Notes: generated by a model not told the origin, from the sequence alone. DNA of 52,401 bases from Thioalkalivibrio sp. (GCA_007692435.1 RECA01000083.1:1-52401), one strand, 5' to 3'; shown: positions 18,784 through 28,296, counted from the first letter of the stretch. A program made the numbers and translations.

Positions 18784-18797
18784 CGGGCGTTGAAAAT

Positions 18798-18825
18798 CCC
18801 CCTCTCCCGCTCGCGGGGGAGGGGG
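18798..18825 (-). terminator. Terminator between convergent sat and CBS gene
   Basis: A stem of about 12 bp (CCCCC-T-CTCCCG paired with CGGGGGAGGGGG, one G-T wobble) has a CTCG tetraloop. Read on the minus strand it is followed by ATTTTC, so it should end the CBS-gene transcript; on the plus strand it also follows the sat stop by 14 bp. Confidence 0.6.
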
Positions 18826-18834
18826 ACCAACAGG

Positions 18835-19440
18835 TCAGTAGGCCTTGGACAACGCGGACTGGATGTCGGCGAAGGTCCGGGCGACATCGAAGGTCTGCAC
18901 CTGCAGACCGAGCTGGCGGCCGATCTGCGTCGCCGAGAACATGCCGCGGATGCGGTGCGCTCCGGTGGCCGGATCCATCTCGCCGACCAGCGCGTGCTGG
19001 CGACCCCAGTTCTTCAGGGTTGCGACGATGTCGCCGACCTCGGCGCGCATCACCCTGGACATCTCCAGCAGGTCGATGGTGTCCACCGGCGCCATCAGGT
19101 CGCGCACCTGCAGGTCGTCGTAGCGCCCGCCGTGCTCGTGGATCATCTGTATCGGCCGCTCCCCCTGGGTGTCGCGGGCGGTAATCAGGCCGATCACGTT
19201 CTCCTGGTCATCGACCACCAGCAGCAGGCGAACCCCCCGCTTGATCATCGCCTGGGTCGCCTCGGTCAGTGTCGCCGTCGGCCCGATGGTCGCGACCGGC
19301 ACCTTGCGGAAATCGGTCATCACGCACAGCGCCGAGGACTTGACGGTGACCAGTGGTGGCGCCTCGGTGGGCTGCTGCAGGCGCGCCCCCGGCAGGGCCT
19401 TGCGCGACGACAGGGGCTTGTGCGTGCTCTCACTCCTCAT
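18835..19440 (-). CDS. CBS-domain pair protein
   Basis: A 201-aa protein. One CBS motif is clear at about 30-90 (ALCVMTDFRKVPVATIGPTATLTEATQAMIKRGVRLL is its first strand-helix unit, with VVDDQENVIGLITARD closing it). A second, more diverged one covers about 105-185 (VRDLMAPVDTIDLLEMS, ATLKNWGRQHALV). Such pairs (Bateman modules) bind adenine nucleotides such as AMP, ATP or SAM and regulate partner proteins. It lies tail-to-tail with sat. Because the sulfur pathway turns over AMP and ATP, an energy-sensing role is possible but purely inferred. AAGGAG lies 5 nt before the ATG. Confidence 0.85.
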   Translation of the reverse strand: MRSESTHKPLSSRKALPGARLQQPTEAPPLVTVKSSALCVMTDFRKVPVATIGPTATLTEATQAMIKRGVRLLLVVDDQENVIGLITARDTQGERPIQMIHEHGGRYDDLQVRDLMAPVDTIDLLEMSRVMRAEVGDIVATLKNWGRQHALVGEMDPATGAHRIRGMFSATQIGRQLGLQVQTFDVARTFADIQSALSKAY

Positions 19441-19592
19441 CTCGACTCCTTTTTGTTATCTCCGGCGTACTCCCCAATTTAGGCCCCGATCGCGCGGCCG
19501 TCCAGCACCGGCGGGTGCACGCGTTTCTGGACGGCCCGTCGGCGCGCCGGGCGCCGCGTGTCGACGCCGGGTCTACCGGCCCGCGGCCCACC

Positions 19593-20126
19593 TCAGACCC
19601 CGGTCTGCTCCATCTCGGGCGTCAGCCGGATCTCGAAGCTCATCGTGGCAAGATCGCCCAGCGCCCAGGTGGCCTCGGGAGCGCCCAGGCCAGCCACTGT
19701 ACCGGGATTCACGACCCAGGCAGAGCCGTTCTTCACATGCGGCTGCTGCCGCACCTCGGGCTCGTGACTGTGGCCGCAGCAGACCAGATCGTAGTCGCCG
19801 GTGCACGCCATCGCGTGGGCATAGTGCGGGTAGTGGGTCACGAAGATGCGCCGGCCGCCCAGGGTGATGATCCCGTCGTGCCCGTAGTAGGTCAGCAGTC
19901 CGTTCGACTGGTGCGCAATGCGCGAGATCGCCACCGGGTCCCCGAGGTTGTTGCCGTGTACCGCGTGGATCGGCAGGCCGAGCTTCAGCGAGGCCCTCAG
20001 GGTGTTTCCGCCGATCAGATCGCCGCAGTGGATCACCGCCTCGGCACCCTCGGCGGCGCCCGCCTCGATGGCACGCGCCAGCATCGGGCCGCGGTCGTGG
20101 CTGTCTGAAACGATGCAGACCTTCAT
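19593..20126 (-). CDS. YfcE/MJ0936-family metallophosphodiesterase
   Basis: A 177-aa protein. The calcineurin-like metal-ligand motifs occur in order: SDSHDRG, IHCGDLIGG, GNNLGD, THYPHYAH and CGHSHEPEV. This is the set for the YfcE/MJ0936 phosphodiesterase group, which uses two Mn or similar metals on small phosphodiesters. The natural substrate is not known. The ATG at 20126 overlaps the stop of a 45-codon upstream reading frame (ATGA), suggesting coupling. The 152-bp spacer to the CBS gene shows no feature I recognise. Confidence 0.9.
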   Translation of the reverse strand: MKVCIVSDSHDRGPMLARAIEAGAAEGAEAVIHCGDLIGGNTLRASLKLGLPIHAVHGNNLGDPVAISRIAHQSNGLLTYYGHDGIITLGGRRIFVTHYPHYAHAMACTGDYDLVCCGHSHEPEVRQQPHVKNGSAWVVNPGTVAGLGAPEATWALGDLATMSFEIRLTPEMEQTGV

Positions 20127-20260
20127 GCCCCAACCTGCCTGTCGCCATCCGTCGAAACCACGCGGGACGGGCCGGCAGGCGAGCATCCGGCCCCACGCCG
20201 CAGGGCGCGGACGACGTGATGCCGCTCGTCTTCGCTGAACTGGGGGGTGGGCTCGGCCAT
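20123..20260 (-). CDS. Possible small ORF coupled to phosphodiesterase gene
   Basis: A 45-codon frame starts at the ATG at 20260 and ends TGA at 20123-20125, overlapping the ATG of the phosphodiesterase by ATGA. The peptide starts MAEPTPQFSEDERHHVV and turns Arg/Gly/Ser-rich. I do not recognise the family; a faint likeness of the first part to nitroreductase/BluB-type N-termini is not enough for a call. It could be a leader peptide, a truncated gene remnant, or chance. The 4-nt overlap is the main support. Confidence 0.3.
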   Translation of the reverse strand: MAEPTPQFSEDERHHVVRALRRGAGCSPAGPSRVVSTDGDRQVGA

Positions 20261-20304
20261 GTCGGGATTCCTTGGGTACTTATGGATGGATAAAAAATTT
20301 TGCC

Positions 20305-20333
20305 TTGTCGGACCGGCGCGCTGGCTGCATACT
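20305..20333 (+). promoter_or_regulatory. Candidate promoter of soeABC
   Basis: TTGTCG (20305-20310) and CATACT (20328-20333) are spaced by 17 bp, 45 bp above the soeA ATG. The leader between is unusually AT-rich for this genome (TATATCGTAATTTACTTATTA). I found no activator site. Confidence 0.4.
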
Positions 20334-20377
20334 GGCCGGAGTATATCGTAATTTACTTATTAATCAAGGCGGTATTC

Positions 20378-23242
20378 ATGATGACACAGACCCCCACACA
20401 GGAAGTCAAAAATACCACTTGTTACATGTGTGCCTGCCGCTGCGGCATCCGCGTGCATGTCCGTGATGGCGAGGTCCGGTACATCGACGGCAACCCCGAC
20501 CATCCGATCAACAAGGGCGTGATCTGTGCAAAGGGCTCCTCGGGCATCATGAAGCAGTACTCGCCGGCGCGGCTCACCAAACCGCTGCGGCGCAAGCAGG
20601 GTGCCGAACGCGGTGCCGGCGAGTTCGAGCCCATCTCCTGGGACGAGGCCTTCTCCATGCTGGAGGAACGCCTGGCGCACCTGCGCGAGACCGACCCGAA
20701 GAAGTTTGCGCTGTTCACCGGCCGCGACCAGATGCAGGCGCTGACCGGACTGTTCGCGAAGCAGTTCGGCACACCGAACTACGCGGCCCACGGCGGCTTC
20801 TGCTCGGTGAACATGGCCGCGGGGATGATCTACACCATCGGCGGTTCCTTCTGGGAATTCGGCGGCCCCGATCTCGAGCGCTCCAAGCTCTTCGTGATGA
20901 TCGGCACCGCCGAGGACCACCACTCGAACCCGCTGAAGATCGCGATCTCGAAATTCAAGCGCGAGGGCGGCCGCTTCATCTCCATCAACCCGGTGCGCAC
21001 CGGCTACTCCGCGATCGCCGACGAATGGGTGCCGATCCGCCCGGGCACCGACAGCGCCCTGCTGCTGGCGCTGATCCACGAGATCATCACCAAGGGCCTG
21101 TACGACCGCGACTTCCTGGTGCGCTACAGCAACGGCGGCCAGCTGGTGAACGTGGACGAGGCGAACGATGAGTTCGGCATGTTCCTCCGGGACGAGGTCC
21201 CGGCGGCCGATGGTTGCTACGATCCCCAGGACAAGCTCTGGTGGGACCGCCGTACCGACCGCGCAGTGCGCACCCACAGCGTCGATGCCGACCCGTACCT
21301 GCTCGGAGAATTCCGGCTGGAGGACGGCACCCTTGCGAAGCCGGCGTTCCAGCTGCTGAAGGAGCGGGTGGAGGAATACACCCCGGAATGGGCCTCCAGG
21401 ATCACCGGCATCCCGACGGAGACCATCCGCCGCCTGGCGCACGAGATGGGCATCACCGCGCGCGACCAGCGCATCGAGCTGCCGATCGCGTGGACCGACT
21501 CCTGGGGTGTGGAGCACGAGAGCGTGACCGGCAACCCGGTCTCCTTCCACGCGATGCGCGGCCTCGCCGCCCACTCCAACGGCTTCCACAGCATCCGCGC
21601 GCTGGCGATCCTGATGTCGCTGCTCGGCACCATCGACCGACCCGGCGGCTTCCGCCACAAGGCGCCGTTCCCGCGCCCGATTCCGCCCTGCGCGCGCACG
21701 CCGAAGGGTCCCGAGGGGGTGCAGCCCGGCAAGCCGCTGGACGGCATGGTGCTGGGCTGGCCCGCCGACCCGGACGACCTCTTCGTCGACGAGCAGGGCG
21801 GCCCGGTGCGTATCGACAAGGCCTTCTCATGGGAATACCCGCTGGCGGTGCACGGCATGATGCACAACGTGATCACCAACGCGTGGCGCGGCGACCCCTA
21901 CAAGATCGACACCCTGCTGATCTTCATGGCCAACATGGCCTGGAACTCGACCATGAACACGGTCGAGGTCCGGAAGATGCTGAACGACAAGGACGAGAAC
22001 GGCGAATACAAGATCCCGTTCCTGGTCGTGGCCGACGCCTTCCAGTCCGAGATGACGGCCTTCGCGGACCTGGTGCTGCCGGACACCACCTACCTCGAGC
22101 GGCACGACGCGATGTCCATGCTCGACCGCCCGATCTCCGAATTCGACGGACCGGCGGATTCGGTACGGATCCCGGTGGTGCCGCCGAAGGGCGAGTGCAA
22201 GCCCTTCCAGGAGGTGCTGATCGAGCTCGGGTCGCGGCTGAAGCTGCCCGCCTTCACGACGTCCGAGGGCAAGCGCAAGTACCGCGACTACCCGGACTTC
22301 GTCGTGAACTACGAGACCGAGCCGGGTTCCGGCATCGGATTCCTTGCCGGCTGGCGCGGCAAGGGCGGCGAGAAGGCCCTGCGCGGCGAGCCCAACCCCA
22401 ACCAGTGGGAGATGTACGCGAAGAACAACTGCGTGTACCACCACGTGCTGCCCAAGAGCTACCAGTACATGCGCAACTGGAACAAGGGCTACCTCGAGTG
22501 GTCGCAGCGCAACCGCATCACCCGCTACGCGGAACCCATCCTGATCCACCTCTACTCCGAGGTGCTGATGAAGTTCCGTGCCGCGGCGCAGGGCAAGGGA
22601 ACGTCACGGCGCCCGCCCGCGCATCTGGCCGAGCGCGTCGCGACCTATTTCGACCCGCTGCCGTTCCACTACGACCCGCTGGAGTGCCAGGCAACGGACA
22701 AGCAAACCTACCCGCTCGCCGCGATCACGCAGCGACCGATGGCGATGTACCACTCCTGGGACTCCCAGAACGCCTGGCTGCGGCAGATCCACACGCACAA
22801 CGTGCTGTTCGTGAGCCCGATCACCGCCAGGAACGCGGGCATCGAAGACGACGACTGGATCTGGGTCGAGAGCCAGTGGGGCAAGGTGCGGTGCATGGCC
22901 AAGTACTCCGAGGCCGTGGAACCGGGCACCGTCTGGACCTGGAACGCGATCGGCAAGGCGGCCGGCGCCTGGAACCTGTCGCCGAAGTCCAACGAGGCAC
23001 GCAAGGGATTCCTGCTGAACCACCTGATCTCCGAGGAACTGCCGGGTGACACGGGACGCATCTCGAACTCCGACCCGGTGACCGGCCAGGCATCCTGGTA
23101 CGACGTCCGGGTGCGCATCTACAAGGCCGGAGCGGACGAGCCGGAGGTGACGTCGCCGCAGTTCGACACCGTGAAACCCTTCCCGGGCCAGCCGAAGCGG
23201 TCCCGGATCCTGAACTTCTTCGCCGGCACAGGAGGCAAGTAA
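20378..23242 (+). CDS. soeA: SoeA-like sulfite dehydrogenase molybdopterin subunit
   Basis: A 954-aa DMSO-reductase-family catalytic subunit. The start at 20378 is chosen because it puts the [4Fe-4S] motif at the N-terminus with no twin-arginine or Sec signal: Cys15, Cys18, Cys22 and Cys50, in TCYMCACRCG and GVICAKG. The enzyme should therefore stay in the cytoplasm, as SoeA does, unlike periplasmic PsrA/PhsA. Later blocks such as GTAEDHHSNPLKIAISKFK, PIRPGTDSALLLALIHEI and a C-terminal molydopterin-binding domain fit the family. It is the proposed sulfite-to-sulfate site, passing electrons to SoeB. Followed directly by soeB (1-nt TAATG overlap) and soeC. Another CISM substrate (polysulfide, thiosulfate) is possible, but context with sat favours sulfite. 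Confidence 0.85.
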   Translation: MMTQTPTQEVKNTTCYMCACRCGIRVHVRDGEVRYIDGNPDHPINKGVICAKGSSGIMKQYSPARLTKPLRRKQGAERGAGEFEPISWDEAFSMLEERLAHLRETDPKKFALFTGRDQMQALTGLFAKQFGTPNYAAHGGFCSVNMAAGMIYTIGGSFWEFGGPDLERSKLFVMIGTAEDHHSNPLKIAISKFKREGGRFISINPVRTGYSAIADEWVPIRPGTDSALLLALIHEIITKGLYDRDFLVRYSNGGQLVNVDEANDEFGMFLRDEVPAADGCYDPQDKLWWDRRTDRAVRTHSVDADPYLLGEFRLEDGTLAKPAFQLLKERVEEYTPEWASRITGIPTETIRRLAHEMGITARDQRIELPIAWTDSWGVEHESVTGNPVSFHAMRGLAAHSNGFHSIRALAILMSLLGTIDRPGGFRHKAPFPRPIPPCARTPKGPEGVQPGKPLDGMVLGWPADPDDLFVDEQGGPVRIDKAFSWEYPLAVHGMMHNVITNAWRGDPYKIDTLLIFMANMAWNSTMNTVEVRKMLNDKDENGEYKIPFLVVADAFQSEMTAFADLVLPDTTYLERHDAMSMLDRPISEFDGPADSVRIPVVPPKGECKPFQEVLIELGSRLKLPAFTTSEGKRKYRDYPDFVVNYETEPGSGIGFLAGWRGKGGEKALRGEPNPNQWEMYAKNNCVYHHVLPKSYQYMRNWNKGYLEWSQRNRITRYAEPILIHLYSEVLMKFRAAAQGKGTSRRPPAHLAERVATYFDPLPFHYDPLECQATDKQTYPLAAITQRPMAMYHSWDSQNAWLRQIHTHNVLFVSPITARNAGIEDDDWIWVESQWGKVRCMAKYSEAVEPGTVWTWNAIGKAAGAWNLSPKSNEARKGFLLNHLISEELPGDTGRISNSDPVTGQASWYDVRVRIYKAGADEPEVTSPQFDTVKPFPGQPKRSRILNFFAGTGGK

Positions 23243-23973
23243 TGACTCAGCTCGCCTTGGTCATCGATCTGAACGTCTGCGTCGGCTGCCATGCCTGCGT
23301 AACCAGCTGCAAGGAGTGGAACACCTCCGGCGAGGCCGGTCCGCTGGTCGACCTGCGTCCCTACGACGCGGATCCCACCGGGACCTTCTTCAACCGGGTT
23401 CAGACCTTCGAGGTCGGGGAATACCCGAACACCGAGACCGTGCACTTCCCGAAGTCCTGTCTGCACTGCGAGGAGCCGCCCTGCGTGCCGGTCTGCCCCA
23501 CCGGGGCGTCGTACAAGCGCGAGGAAGACGGCATCGTGCTGGTCGACTACGACAAGTGCATCGGCTGCAAGTACTGCTCGTGGGCATGCCCCTACGGTGT
23601 ACGCGAGGTCGACGCCAAGCGCAGGGTGATGACGAAGTGCACGCTCTGCGTGGACCGGATCTACGACGAGGCGCTCCCCGAGTGGGACCGCAAGCCCGCC
23701 TGTGTGCGCGCCTGCCCGACCAACGCACGCCTGTTCGGGGACGTCCACGATCCCGACTCCGAGGTGTCGACGGCCATCCGCGAAAACGGCGGATACCAGC
23801 TGATGCCGGAGTGGGGCACGAAGCCCGCCAACCACTACCTGCCGCGGCACAAGACACGCATCACCGTGCGCGAGGATGAACTCGAGCGCAGCGACAACCC
23901 GCTCAGGATCGACAGCAAGCTGCCCAAGCCCGACCGCGACGAGCCCTCGCTCGACGACGTCACGAGCTGGTAA
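23242..23973 (+). CDS. soeB: SoeB-like iron-sulfur subunit
   Basis: A 243-aa DmsB/PsrB-type ferredoxin with sixteen cysteines in four groups: CVGCHACVTSC, CLHCEEPPCVPVC, CIGCKYCSWAC, and CTLC with ACVRACP. These would hold four [4Fe-4S] clusters that wire the SoeA active site to the membrane subunit. There is no signal peptide, consistent with a cytoplasmic complex. Its ATG shares one base with the soeA stop, and soeC follows after 17 bp. Confidence 0.92.
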   Translation: MTQLALVIDLNVCVGCHACVTSCKEWNTSGEAGPLVDLRPYDADPTGTFFNRVQTFEVGEYPNTETVHFPKSCLHCEEPPCVPVCPTGASYKREEDGIVLVDYDKCIGCKYCSWACPYGVREVDAKRRVMTKCTLCVDRIYDEALPEWDRKPACVRACPTNARLFGDVHDPDSEVSTAIRENGGYQLMPEWGTKPANHYLPRHKTRITVREDELERSDNPLRIDSKLPKPDRDEPSLDDVTSW

Positions 23974-23990
23974 CGGAGGAAGAATTCGTC

Positions 23991-24974
23991 ATGCATCCCG
24001 CCTTTTCCGTGATCTTCCTCACCACCCTGATCGGCGCCGGTCAGGGCCTGTTCATCGCGCTGTTCCTCGTCGAGTCCCTGGGGCTCCTCGGCATGGCGCC
24101 GATGCAGAACGGGACCTTCTTTGCGTTCGGCATCCTGGCCTCGCTGATCCTGCTGGGCCTCGGCCTGTTCGCGTCCTTCTTCCACCTCGGTCGCCCGGAG
24201 CGCGCCTGGCGCACCGCCACCAAGTGGCGCACCTCGTGGCTCTCGCGCGAGGTCATCGTGCTGCCGGCCTTCATGGGCGTGGTCTTTCTGTACGGCCTCG
24301 CGCACTGGCTGAACTTCAATCCGACGCTGTTCACGCTGCCCGGCGACCATCCGGTGCTGGCGACGGTGGCCCTGGGCGCGGTGGGTACGCTGCTGGCCGT
24401 CGCGCTCTACGTGAGCACCGCGATGATCTACGCGGCCGTGAAGTTCCTGCAGGAGTGGCACTCGCCTCTGACCGTGGTGAACTACACGCTGCTCGGTGCC
24501 GCCTCCGGCTTTACCCTCGCCACCGCCTATGCCGCGTGGTCCGGAGCACAGCTGGTTCCCGTGCTGGCATCGACCGCGATCGTGCTGACCCTGCTCGGAC
24601 TGGGCACGCGGATCGCCTCACTGATCCGCAACGCGAGGATCAAGCCGAAGTCGACGCTGCAGACCGCGATCGGGATCAAGCACCCGCGCATCGTGCAGAA
24701 GTCGCAGGGCTTCATGGGCGGGTCCTTCAACACGCGGGAGTTCTTCCACCACAAGTCGGACGGCTTCGTCCGCACGGTGAAGTGGGTCTTCCTGATCGCG
24801 GCCTTCGGCATCCCGACGGCGCTCCTGGCGCTGAGCCTGGTGATGACGGTCGACCCGACCAACGTGCTGATCGCCGCGGCCCTGATCCAGTACTTCGGAC
24901 TGCTCGCGGAGCGCTGGTTCTTCTTTGCCCAGGCAAACCACCCGCAGAACCTGTACTACCAGTCGGCCTCCTGA
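23991..24974 (+). CDS. soeC: SoeC-like membrane anchor (DmsC family)
   Basis: A 327-aa integral membrane protein with about eight hydrophobic helices (for example VIFLTTLIGAGQGLFIALFL at the start, AVGTLLAVALYVSTAMIYAA in the middle, and a last helix near VLIAAALIQYFGLLAE). It has the DmsC-type pattern HLGRPERAWRT in the first loop and QANHPQNLYY near the C-terminus. It should anchor SoeAB on the cytoplasmic face and pass electrons to the quinone pool. It ends the soeABC operon; the palindrome GGGGGTACCCCC lies directly after its stop. Confidence 0.88.
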   Translation: MHPAFSVIFLTTLIGAGQGLFIALFLVESLGLLGMAPMQNGTFFAFGILASLILLGLGLFASFFHLGRPERAWRTATKWRTSWLSREVIVLPAFMGVVFLYGLAHWLNFNPTLFTLPGDHPVLATVALGAVGTLLAVALYVSTAMIYAAVKFLQEWHSPLTVVNYTLLGAASGFTLATAYAAWSGAQLVPVLASTAIVLTLLGLGTRIASLIRNARIKPKSTLQTAIGIKHPRIVQKSQGFMGGSFNTREFFHHKSDGFVRTVKWVFLIAAFGIPTALLALSLVMTVDPTNVLIAAALIQYFGLLAERWFFFAQANHPQNLYYQSAS

Positions 24975-24996
24975 GGGGGTACCCCCGTCGCGCGCG

Positions 24997-25044
24997 GTAG
25001 CGTCAGGCGTGGAAGCGGCTTCCAGCCGCCATGCCCGACGCTAC
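24997..25044. terminator. Long hairpin between convergent soeC and unknown gene
   Basis: Arms GTAGCGTCAGGCGTGG (24997-25012) and CCATGCCCGACGCTAC (25029-25044) pair with one wobble and one mismatch, and an inner perfect GCGGCT/AGCCGC stem sits in the loop. The right arm contains the stop codon of the leftward gene. There is no U-tract in either direction; probable bidirectional transcript-end structure or dispersed repeat. Confidence 0.5.
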
Positions 25045-26207
25045 TCCGCCGGCCAGTAAGCCGTCGCGATGCCTTCGCCCAGGTCGGCCTCGATCAGGCG
25101 CCGGCGCACCTCCAGCAGCTTCTCCACCAGCGCGGGCTCCCGTCTCTCGTAGGCCTCCGCGTCCGGGTGCCGGTTCACCACCACGCCCAGCAGCTCGGTG
25201 ATCGCATTGCCGATGGAGTTCTGGCTGATGGTCACGATCAGCCGGCCCTCGTCGTTTCGGTAGATCAGCTGCTTGAAGGCGGGCTGCCAGCGGATGGCGT
25301 GGGCATACCGGGCGTCGCGCATGCAGTGGTCGCGAACCTTCTTCGCGGTCTTCAGGAAGTCGTTGTTGAACAGCAGCACCTCCTCCACGTGCCGCGGGAA
25401 GTGCACCCCTTCGGGCATCGGCGCATTGCGCGTGGACACCTGTGAGAAGAAGGTCCGGTAGAAATCCAGGAAGCCCTTCAGGATCTCGTCGTACTCCCGC
25501 CAGAAGCGCACCTCGCGCAGCGCCGACACTCCGCCCTGGATCTCCCAGCTGGGGAGCCCCTGGGGGTAGCCCGTCAGTCCCAGCTGCGCATCGCCGTCGG
25601 CGACCGGCTTCAGGATGCGCAGTTCCAGGGCCCGCGTGAAGAACTCGCGGTAGACGTCCCGCATGTAGGCCTGGAAGAGGCTGTGCTGGCCGCCGTCGGT
25701 GAGATTGGGGTTGGCCGGGTCCGCCAGCGGCGCCTTCTTCAGGTCCACCATCGGGAAGACCATGAAGTGGTTGTGCAGCATCCGGATGCTGGGCACGCCC
25801 GGCGCGGTCAGCGGCCAGGTCGCGTCCAGACTGGCCTCGCCGGCCAGGATCAGGGCATCGGCGGGGTCGGGGTATTGCTCGAGCATGTACTCGATGATGA
25901 TGCCGTTCATCCGGTTCCAGACCTGCCGCACGTGGTCGGGCACCTGCGTGCGCCGCACGGGCCTGCCGAGCGGATCCAGGATCACCTTCGAGGTGTTGTA
26001 GATGATGGACGCATCGAACTCGTTGCTGTGCCCGAGCGCCTTGCGGTAGAGCAGCAGGTTCTCCGGGTTGACCAGCAGCCCGTTATTGTTGACGAGGTCC
26101 GCAAGATTCTCGGTGCTGTTGAAGAACTCGTTCGGCTTCATCCCCTCCGGAATGTCCAGCGGTATCGGTCGGAACGGTGTGGTGATTTCGCGTGGGCCGG
26201 ATTCCAT
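25041..26207 (-). CDS. Unrecognised conserved-looking 388-aa protein
   Basis: A 388-aa cytoplasmic-looking protein with no signal peptide or membrane segment. The start at 26207 (MESGPREI) is the most natural Met; the region upstream has a different composition. I do not recognise the family. Visible features: an acidic/amphipathic N-terminus with EGMKPNEFFNSTENLADL, a His pair in SIRMLHNHFMVFPM near residue 165, aromatic-rich helices (FWREYDEILKGFLDFYRTFF), and a Cys in VRDHCMRDARYAH. The HNH-like segment is reminiscent of HIT/GalT histidine motifs but lacks the H-x-H-x-H pattern, so I do not assign it. Codon use and length argue for a real gene. It ends facing soeC and is divergent from adk. 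Confidence 0.75.
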   Translation of the reverse strand: MESGPREITTPFRPIPLDIPEGMKPNEFFNSTENLADLVNNNGLLVNPENLLLYRKALGHSNEFDASIIYNTSKVILDPLGRPVRRTQVPDHVRQVWNRMNGIIIEYMLEQYPDPADALILAGEASLDATWPLTAPGVPSIRMLHNHFMVFPMVDLKKAPLADPANPNLTDGGQHSLFQAYMRDVYREFFTRALELRILKPVADGDAQLGLTGYPQGLPSWEIQGGVSALREVRFWREYDEILKGFLDFYRTFFSQVSTRNAPMPEGVHFPRHVEEVLLFNNDFLKTAKKVRDHCMRDARYAHAIRWQPAFKQLIYRNDEGRLIVTISQNSIGNAITELLGVVVNRHPDAEAYERREPALVEKLLEVRRRLIEADLGEGIATAYWPAE

Positions 26208-26349
26208 GATCGTTCCTGTCTCCTCCGTCTGAGTGTGGGAAGCCGCCTGGCTGCAAGCCTTGTGCGGGTATCTGCAGAAGCTGTACTGTAGCGCCGCGCG
26301 CCCCGCGGCCGATCGGCCCCGGGTAGACAACATACTTTGAAAACACTAA

Positions 26350-27015
<666 letters not shown>

Positions 27016-27030
27016 GTCTCACCCTCACCG

Positions 27031-27063
27031 CCCGCCCCTCCCCGCAAGCGGGAGCGGGGCGGG
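27031..27063. terminator. Hairpin between convergent adk and PPi-phosphofructokinase gene
   Basis: An outer 8-bp stem CCCGCCCC/GGGGCGGG and an inner CCCG/CGGG stem are separated by a small internal loop, with CAAG at the tip. It lies 16 bp past the adk stop and 25 bp past the stop of the convergent gene. No U-tract. It resembles the C-rich/G-rich hairpins at 1591 and 18798. Confidence 0.45.
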
Positions 27064-27087
27064 CCGGGTAGGCAGAGCCCCTCCGGC

Positions 27088-28296
27088 TCAGGGATTCAGC
27101 ACCCTGGGCACCAGGTTCTGGCGCAGCCGGTACGCGTCCGGCATCCCCGAGCCCAGCAATGGCCGCAGGTACAGGCGGAAGGCGTCGGTCACGTCCGTGC
27201 CGGAATCGGCGATGAACTCGTCCGGCATCACCTTGGTCTTGCCGGCGACGGTTTCCAGTGGCACGAGACGGTAGTCCGAGGAGTAGAAACCGGTGCGGTC
27301 GATGACCACCGAACCGTCGCTGTCGCCCCACATCGCGTACTGCACCGCCTTCTCGCCCACTTCCCGCGCCTCGCGCTGATCCACGTCGGACACGCAGCCG
27401 ATGAAGGAGCGCTGCACGTAACCGAAGGTATCGCCGCGCACCCGCTTCACGCCGAGCTTGGTCCGGATCTCATCGCAGAGCATGTCGGCCAGGGCGCCGG
27501 TACCGGACAACTGCACGTTGCCGTGCGCGTCCTGCTCGACGTTCTTGGCCAGCTTCACCGCGATCGGCACGCCCTCCTCGTCATGGATCCCCTCGCTCAC
27601 CGCGATCACGCAACGGCCGTAGCGGTCCATCGTCGCCTTCACGTCGGCGAGGAACTTGTCGACGTTGAAGACGCGCTCGGGAACATAGATCAGGTGCGGC
27701 CCGTCATCCGGGAACTTCTTGCCCAGCGCCGATGCAGCGGTCAGGAAGCCGGCGTGGCGTCCCATCACCACCGCGATGTAGATCCCCGGCAGGGCGGAGT
27801 TGTCGAGGTTGGCGCCGATGAAGGCCTGGGCCACGAAGCGCGCGGCCGACGGAAACCCCGGCGTGTGGTCGTTCACCACCAGGTCGTTGTCGATCGTCTT
27901 CGGGATGTGGATGCAGCGCATCGCGTAGTTGGCCTTGCGCGCCTCATCGCTGACGATGCGCACCGTGTCGGAGGAATCATTGCCGCCGATGTAGAAGAAG
28001 TAGCTGATCTCGTGTGCCTGGAGGACCTTGAAGATCTCCTGGCAGTACTTGAGATCGGGTTTGTCCCGGGTGGACCCGAGCGCCGAAGAAGGCGTATTCG
28101 CCACCATCTCCAGGTTGTGCGTGGTCTCCTGGGTCAGGTCCAGGAGCTCCTCGTCGACGATGCCGCGCACCCCGTGAAACGCGCCGTAGACCAGGTCCAC
28201 GTTGTTGAACTTGCGGGACTCGAGGACCGCACCAACCATCGACTGGTTGATGACCGCCGTTGGCCCCCCACCCTGTGCAATCAGAACTTTAGCCAT
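27088..28296 (-). CDS. pfp: Pyrophosphate-dependent 6-phosphofructokinase
   Basis: A 402-aa PFK-family protein. Two residues that decide the phosphoryl donor point to PPi rather than ATP: the GGNDSS motif has Asp107 where ATP enzymes have Gly, and PKTIDND has Lys133 where ATP enzymes have Gly (PGTIDND). MGR (178-180) and the fructose-phosphate site residues are present. The enzyme reversibly converts fructose-6-phosphate + PPi to fructose-1,6-bisphosphate + Pi. In autotrophs it can run backwards in the Calvin cycle, releasing PPi. GGAGAAAGAGG precedes the ATG. It is divergent from moaA. Confidence 0.93.
   Translation of the reverse strand: MAKVLIAQGGGPTAVINQSMVGAVLESRKFNNVDLVYGAFHGVRGIVDEELLDLTQETTHNLEMVANTPSSALGSTRDKPDLKYCQEIFKVLQAHEISYFFYIGGNDSSDTVRIVSDEARKANYAMRCIHIPKTIDNDLVVNDHTPGFPSAARFVAQAFIGANLDNSALPGIYIAVVMGRHAGFLTAASALGKKFPDDGPHLIYVPERVFNVDKFLADVKATMDRYGRCVIAVSEGIHDEEGVPIAVKLAKNVEQDAHGNVQLSGTGALADMLCDEIRTKLGVKRVRGDTFGYVQRSFIGCVSDVDQREAREVGEKAVQYAMWGDSDGSVVIDRTGFYSSDYRLVPLETVAGKTKVMPDEFIADSGTDVTDAFRLYLRPLLGSGMPDAYRLRQNLVPRVLNP

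Noticed and set aside
20123-20260. BluB/nitroreductase N-terminal fragment
   Set aside because: Only a short FSEDER-like stretch resembles the family; the following conserved Arg-rich flavin-binding segment is missing.
25041-26207. HIT or GalT family assignment for the 388-aa protein
   Set aside because: The LHNHF segment lacks the H-x-H-x-H triad and flanking conserved residues.
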